Part shown: positions 58,824 to 64,000 of the stretch, piece by piece
Numbering within the stretch: position 1 is the stretch's first letter
Layout of the letters: each line of letters opens with the position of its first letter
From: Dryococelus australis
Lineage: Eukaryota; Arthropoda; Insecta; Phasmatodea; Phasmatidae
Direction: 5' to 3'
Assembly: GCA_029891345.1 (NCBI GenBank)
Contig: CM057005.1
Coordinates: 63,143,260-63,207,259, forward strand
Length of the DNA: 64,000 bases
Notes under the pieces: generated by a model
The model's input: only the letters and a program-made list of their open reading frames with translations
What the model was told of the DNA's origin: nothing
The model's database searches: none
Program-made: the position numbers and the translations under genes

Positions 58824-61800
58824 TGACGTGTGACGTCTCTTTCAGTGCGAACCTTCATAGCTCTACCAGAGGGGTCCAATTAACAGTACAAGTCTTCCAA
58901 AAGTGTCTACAGGATACGCCCCTTGTTGCAGGAGCTATTACTGACTTCAAGAAATTGTACTGTTTTCACCCCACGGTAAAATAGCATGCCCATTTCCACA
59001 AGTATAAATGAGCTGTCAACCGAGCCGCCAAGATGACGTTTCAAGACCACGTAGTACCCTAGCATGCCAAGGGATGGCACTAGTAGGAAAAGTGCTGACT
59101 CGTGCCGCCTCTGCTGAAACTCCGGCCAGCCGATGACGTCACATGCCCTGAGGACGTCACACCACCCTCCCCCCATCACCTAGACAAGGGCAAGCTGGCC
59201 AGTGTAAATACCGGTGCATGGCCATTAAGCGTCAGTGTGTACCTTCACCGCACTCTTGGTTCCGAAGGAACCATCAGCAGCAGCTCGCTCCAACACCTCG
59301 TGTGCTGGTACGCTCTACTGCCACCCAGGTCTTCCAGATCTACCAGAAGCACAGCAACGCCTTCGCCGACGGATTCAGCACTTTCCAGAGATCTTCTGGA
59401 GCCAACCCCTGAATAAAAGATCAACCACACATAAATATCATCAAAATATCATCATTCAATCAGGAATGCCCACACTTAAACGCTTTTCTTCTGGCTAGTG
59501 GTAAATCCCTTAAGTCTCTTCTGGACACCAGGACTATAGAAAGTTAAATCAAGTTGTTTTCATAGTCACTTAGCCTTTCTACCTTGTGTAGTTCAGAAAC
59601 AGGTCACCTTCACCTGTAACCATAGTTTAACTTCCATTCAACTCTTGTTTGATAGGAGGTAGTATTTAACGCCGGGTTTATTTCTCCCAGGAATAAGCAC
59701 ATTTTTATCCAACAAGTATGTTGTTCTGAATCCTAATTAGACATCTGTTCAATCACGGATAAAGCAGGAGACCGCGGAATATTTACTTAAATTTTTTTTT
59801 TGTTATTTTTTTTTTATGGACTGCGAGTTCCCCTTCAGGGATGACCGTACGTCAAATATACATACCCATTAGAAGGGCACCCTCTGTACACCCCAATGTA
59901 TAAGAACAGTATAGCCTCAACCATTAGAAATTCAATTCCCAAGGTGACTATTCAACCAGTCTAAGTTATACTTCGTCCATCCACCGTGCTTCTGGTGTCG
60001 GAGGAAGTATCTGGAGGTTTAACCCCACTCCCTGTCTACCGCACTCCTGGTATGCCGGGTGCAAAGGGAACACTAGGTACAACATTGGTTTGTCAACCTC
60101 AACATAAGGAGTACACCTAACTAGGGACAAATGTTGCTTGCTTAAAACTTCTCGGGAGTGGTAGTAGTCCTCTTCCTCATGCCCTACTCCCATCTAAGTG
60201 GTATTCAACAGAGGGATAGAAAGGGACAACTACCCCCTCTTTATGTATTGATGTGTGCTGCTTATACCTATATTCTATAAACAACTACAGCTCATCCCAC
60301 GTGCTTATACCAACTACAGGAAACAATACCAACAATGTCTAGCAGGAAATGTTCTCGCCAGAGACATGGAAGATACTTAGTTTCCCAGACCGTTCGTGAC
60401 CTGCCGTTCTCTCTCTACGAAGAGTAGTTAAACGTGTGAAGAAGCAAACCAAGCATTGAGTTTTACAATGGGCAGAGAGGTATTGCAACTCAAACGCACC
60501 CCAAATTCACATAAAATGAAAGGTATTTGAAGCGGCAGCACAAGTCAGCCTTCCTGACGCACCCGGCAGACAGTGTCTCGCCACACCACCGAAGATAGCA
60601 GAGCGCCGCAGAGTGCCTAAGGCCATATCCCGAGCGCACGAGGGTAGTTCTCCATCTCCTTGCACTCCACGCAGACATCACAGGGGCATGTCACACCCCC
60701 CACTCCAGGCTCGCTGCTCACTCCAGAGGAGCCACATATAAGGCAGTGTGTGGCTGCGGTTGGGAATTATCATCTCCAGTAGCTTGCCTCAATACTTCTT
60801 GTGCTGGAGCTCTCTACTGACCATACATAGACCCTCACGGTCCTCTCCAAGAACTACCAGTTCTCCAGTGAGTGCTGCCACCACCTACCAGAGGCTTCAA
60901 CACCTCCTGGTAATCGCCGTCACCAGAAGCTCCTTCTATCAGAAGACAACGGACATTACTAACACTTGTTGACACCTCCTGGATCTTCAGCTGCCATTAC
61001 TTGCTGGTAGAGGCTTCCCCTGTTAAAGAGGACCTCTTCTAGGCGAAACGTGATCGTTAGTTGCGACAGTTAAGCTATATTTCCTTTGCATCTAAGTAGC
61101 CTAGGAATGGGTCACCTTCACCCATAATCTGCGTAGGTTAATTACTTTCGCAGCACAGACCTATTGGTAGCACATATGAGTCACCTAAGTATTTATTGCT
61201 TTAATAAATTCTTAGTCTTAAATGTATCCAAGAGTTCTTTTTTATAGTAATATAGCCTATCTACCGCCAGTATTATTCAACCACCAAACGGCAAACAAGC
61301 GACTGAGTACTTTTAAACCTAGAGTGGACATCAGACCCCCTTCAGGGCTTGTCTGTCAATACACATACCTCATCTTTCGACGGCCACCCATTCTGTACAC
61401 CTCGGTGCTCAGAATAGTAGAGCCTCTACCACTAGGACACGCCCCACACAGACGGAATAGCCACCCTGAGTTGTATCGCTGACCGGAGCGCCTAGCTAAA
61501 GTCCTGGCAGGGGTATCTGCTTAGGATTAGAGGCCCTGCGTTTGTGGACAACACCCGACAGTGGTAGGAAGGCGGTGTACGACCCACGACTCCAGGTGCT
61601 TGCACTGTTAGTAGTCGGCAACACACCGCCAGCCATTGTCGGCTTTACACGCCTAAGTCAGGGATCATCAGTTGCTTGTCTTTTACAGAAATATAGTGTG
61701 TTGTACGCCTATGCCATTCAACAGGCCCAAGCTCAGGGGCAGGCCCAAGCCGCCTGTCATGCGGGGAGACCAGCATCTCCCGTCGGAAGCTACGCGTTTC

Positions 61801-62806
61801 ACTCCATCCCAGTTTGAACCAGTTATTTTGGTGCATCCAGTGATCCGGGCTCTAGTCAGTGGGAGCGACACCAGACTCGGGCGGGTCAACCCACACATCA
61901 GCAGCTGTGCCAGCACCTAGTGGAACTATCGCCACCTCGCGAAGAACTATCGCAGTCCAACATCCGTCAAGACCAGTGGAACCAAGGACTCCACCTGCAC
62001 AGCCTACAACGTTACTCCTACATTTGCCAAGGTACGTCCACTTTGCTCCAGAGGGCCAGTGTTGTTGAGACATATTGCCTGTCCAACTACACCTGATTAC
62101 GTACCCAGCAGACAGCCTACAAGGCTGGCACTGGTGTCTGGCTAGAAGTGGAACTGAGTCCCTATTGTAGCGCAGAAACAAAAGTCTCTTGTACAACTGG
62201 AGTTTGAGTGACACACGTCAGTATAAACAAGGGCTTAACTCTACCCCGAATGCACTTAGCAGCCCCAGTCCCCGGGAACGAGCTCAGGCCGCCTGTCCCT
62301 TGAAGAAGCTTCCCTTCCCACATCCCTTACTGTTTTTGAACAACCATCCAAAACCACAGGGGAAACTTACCCCATTATTGAATCCTTTCTAAGGGGTGAG
62401 AAAGTCCTGTTTGGTATAGCTAACCCCTGGATCAGAGACAACCAGCCCAATAGCCCACCTAGGGCCACCAGCAGTGACAGCCGCAGCCGACCCGTCAGCG
62501 CACCAGATCCTGGTGCCAGCTCTAGCCACCCACCACAAGTGTCGCAGCAGGGTCAGCACCCTCCACAGGACTCCAGTCACCCAGGTATGAAGGTGAAAGT
62601 ATGTCCAATCAGATGGAAGCTCATACTCGCCGTCCCCGATTTCATTCCAAGCCGGAATGCCACTATGCCAGTTCTCTATACCGGCAGGGCACCAGTTCGT
62701 CATTAAGTAAGGCCAAGTCAAAGTAATCCGGTGTGTGTGTCCTTGCACCAGATAAAAACAGCATGACCTTGATGATCCGCCATTAATCAAAGGATGTCAC
62801 GCGTCA
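58824..62806 (+). mobile_element. Long 5' LTR of gypsy-like element (copy H, 3.98 kb)
   Basis: It starts TGACGTGTGACG and ends GTCACGCGTCA, and is followed within about ten bases by a primer-binding-site sequence, so the 3' boundary is firm. Family blocks are CTACAGGATACGCCCCTTG (58908), GGTCACCTTCACCTGTAACC (59602), a second GGTCACCTTCACCCATAATC (61101), and TTTGGTATAGCTAACCCCTGG (62409). The block from about 59270 to 59990 recurs in diverged form at about 60770-61480, so the length reflects an internal duplication. Confidence 0.65.
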
Positions 62807-62814
62807 AGTTTTTC

Positions 62815-62832
62815 TGGTACCCAACGTGAGGG
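62815..62832 (+). promoter_or_regulatory. Retroelement primer-binding site (tRNA-Lys type)
   Basis: TGGTACCCAACGTGAGGG lies 8 bases after the LTR end. It matches the TGGCGCCCAACGTGGGGC complement of insect tRNA-Lys(CUU) at most positions. Its position and sequence identify the start of the internal region of an LTR retrotransposon. Confidence 0.7.
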
Positions 62833-63328
62833 CTTTACGCTTAATTGACTAAGGGTAATAGTAGAACTAGGCCAGCACGACTCTGATACTAAGTGACGTA
62901 GCCGTGAGTTAAAATCAACAAACCAGACTTTGAGGAATCTTAAAACACCCTGTTGTGCTCAAGAAACCTAGCCACAGTATCGGACACGGAAGTGATTGAA
63001 ACTGGAAAAAATAAATAAATAAATAAATATGACAAACGCCATTGTTGATCGTTGCCATAACCCCACTTGTGCTGGCATCGGGACCTATAGCATAGTGTGC
63101 GTACATTGCCAACATAAATTCCATTACATCTTCTGGGGTGGGCCGATGGAATATGGTATGCAGACGTGCTAGAGTTCAGATGTGAGGAATACCAATACAT
63201 GACAAATTGCCTTCTGCAATTGGGTATCATGCCCTGGACAAGGTATTAACATAGTCCATTGCATTATATGTTCAGAACCGTTCCACCACAGTTGCATAGG
63301 GTGGCCGGAAGAAAGAGTGACGAGGTCC
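62833..63328 (+). other. Untranslated leader of the LTR element
   Basis: Sequence between the primer-binding site and the gag-like frame. It contains an (AAAT)n microsatellite at about 63010-63028. No coding segment is recognised. Confidence 0.5.
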
Positions 63329-64000
63329 GGCCTCGTTTATCGCTGCGAGGTATGTCAGGGAGCAGCTGAATGCTGTCCAAGCAACCCAGGGCCAGCCATT
63401 AACACCGTCACCACCTGATGCTGAGGGGAACCCCAAATCTCAAGAGTTTGTGGGACGTCCACACGAGGACCTGCTCGCATTCACGACAGAATGCGAGAAG
63501 GAATTTCTTGACAATGAAATCCCGATGAAACAATGGGTAAACCAGACACAAACCAAGCTCGAGGGTAAAGCCCTTGACAGGTGAAATAAATATGGCAAAT
63601 TCATAACCGAGTGGGGACAACTTTGAAACCATCGCCGCCCAGCTGCACACAAACTACAGACGAAGAAGCCAAAATATTTGTGCACAGAAAGGTTCAAATG
63701 TTTAAGTGAATATTTCCGGATGAAGATGAATCAAGCTATCTGTGCCATGTAACATGCATGCTACTGCCGAAACTAATAAATGTGCTATTAATACCCAAAC
63801 CGTTATTGGTAGATGAGCTCGTAGATAAGGCAAAAGATACCGAACGGAACTTTAAGGCGCAAGCATGATTAACCACCCAAGAATTAACAAACGTGCGAAG
63901 CCAGACGAAACGTTAGAGCGAAGAGGGGACCCTCCCCTCCACCTCCTCCCTTCACCCCAAAACTCCTAAAATGCTGGTACTGCCCAGAGCGACACTATAC
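63329..64000 (+). pseudogene. Broken gag of a gypsy-like retrotransposon (continues past window)
   Basis: An open segment at 63329-63583 contains REQLNAVQATQG and HEDLLAFTTECEKEF, then a TGA at 63582. Further pieces follow in shifted frames, including KIFVHRKVQMFK and PKPLLVDELVDKAKDTE (63670-63860). At the extreme right edge is KCWYCPERHY, the first part of a CCHC zinc knuckle. The order capsid-like helices then zinc knuckle is that of Gag, which coats the element's RNA. At least two stops and frameshifts make it non-functional. Any pol would lie beyond position 64000. Confidence 0.7.

Noticed and set aside
61852..62790. Minus-strand open frames of 120 and 133 codons
   Set aside because: They fall within the LTR of the 58824 copy and run antisense to its shared blocks. 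No domain is recognised.

Overview
The window is eukaryotic nuclear DNA, most likely from an arthropod with a large, repeat-filled genome. A hemimetabolous insect is my best guess, but the sequence does not settle it. The only host gene I can support is the 3' third of huntingtin (htt), on the + strand. It appears as 19 short exons between positions 1102 and 58355, about 3.17 kb of coding sequence (about 1,056 codons). The exons follow the C-terminal HEAT-repeat region of huntingtin in order. Splice phases agree at every junction except two: between the exons at 31839-31941 and 34095-34392, where an exon appears to be missing, and inside the exon at 42137-42280, where one base is missing. The gene enters from the left, and its last exon with the stop codon is not seen in the window.

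Nearly everything else is intronic or downstream repeat. The largest contributor is one family of Ty3/gypsy-like LTR sequences. Their ends are TGACGYGTGACG...GTCACGYGTCA, and each carries the same blocks, for example a segment around AGGTCRCCTTCACCTG. Copies or fragments lie at 1347-3498, about 3870-5485 (-), 5639-7522, 8175-12667 (-), 22747-25516 (-), about 25970-28230, about 52310-52990, 53995-54752 (-) and 58824-62806. The last copy is followed by a primer-binding site resembling the tRNA-Lys type and by a broken gag with the start of a zinc knuckle, running off the right edge.

Other repeats include a Penelope-like retroelement relic (15510-15960), three tRNA-derived SINEs, two hAT-type elements with 8-bp target duplications, pogo/Tigger-type elements and a broken Tigger/jerky transposase, Harbinger-like MITEs, and several unclassified terminal-inverted-repeat elements.

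The most interesting signals are in the gene itself. The 47498-58267 intron has a near-perfect minor-spliceosome (U12) 5' splice site and a matching branch site. A 50-bp unit carrying the 5' splice site of one exon is tandemly repeated four times (21314-21513). A non-canonical GC-AG intron is required by phase at 1258-7749. A one-base frameshift in a conserved exon (at 42170-42173) is either a sequencing or assembly error or a real disruption. I saw no prokaryotic features, CRISPR arrays, rRNA genes or intact tRNA genes.
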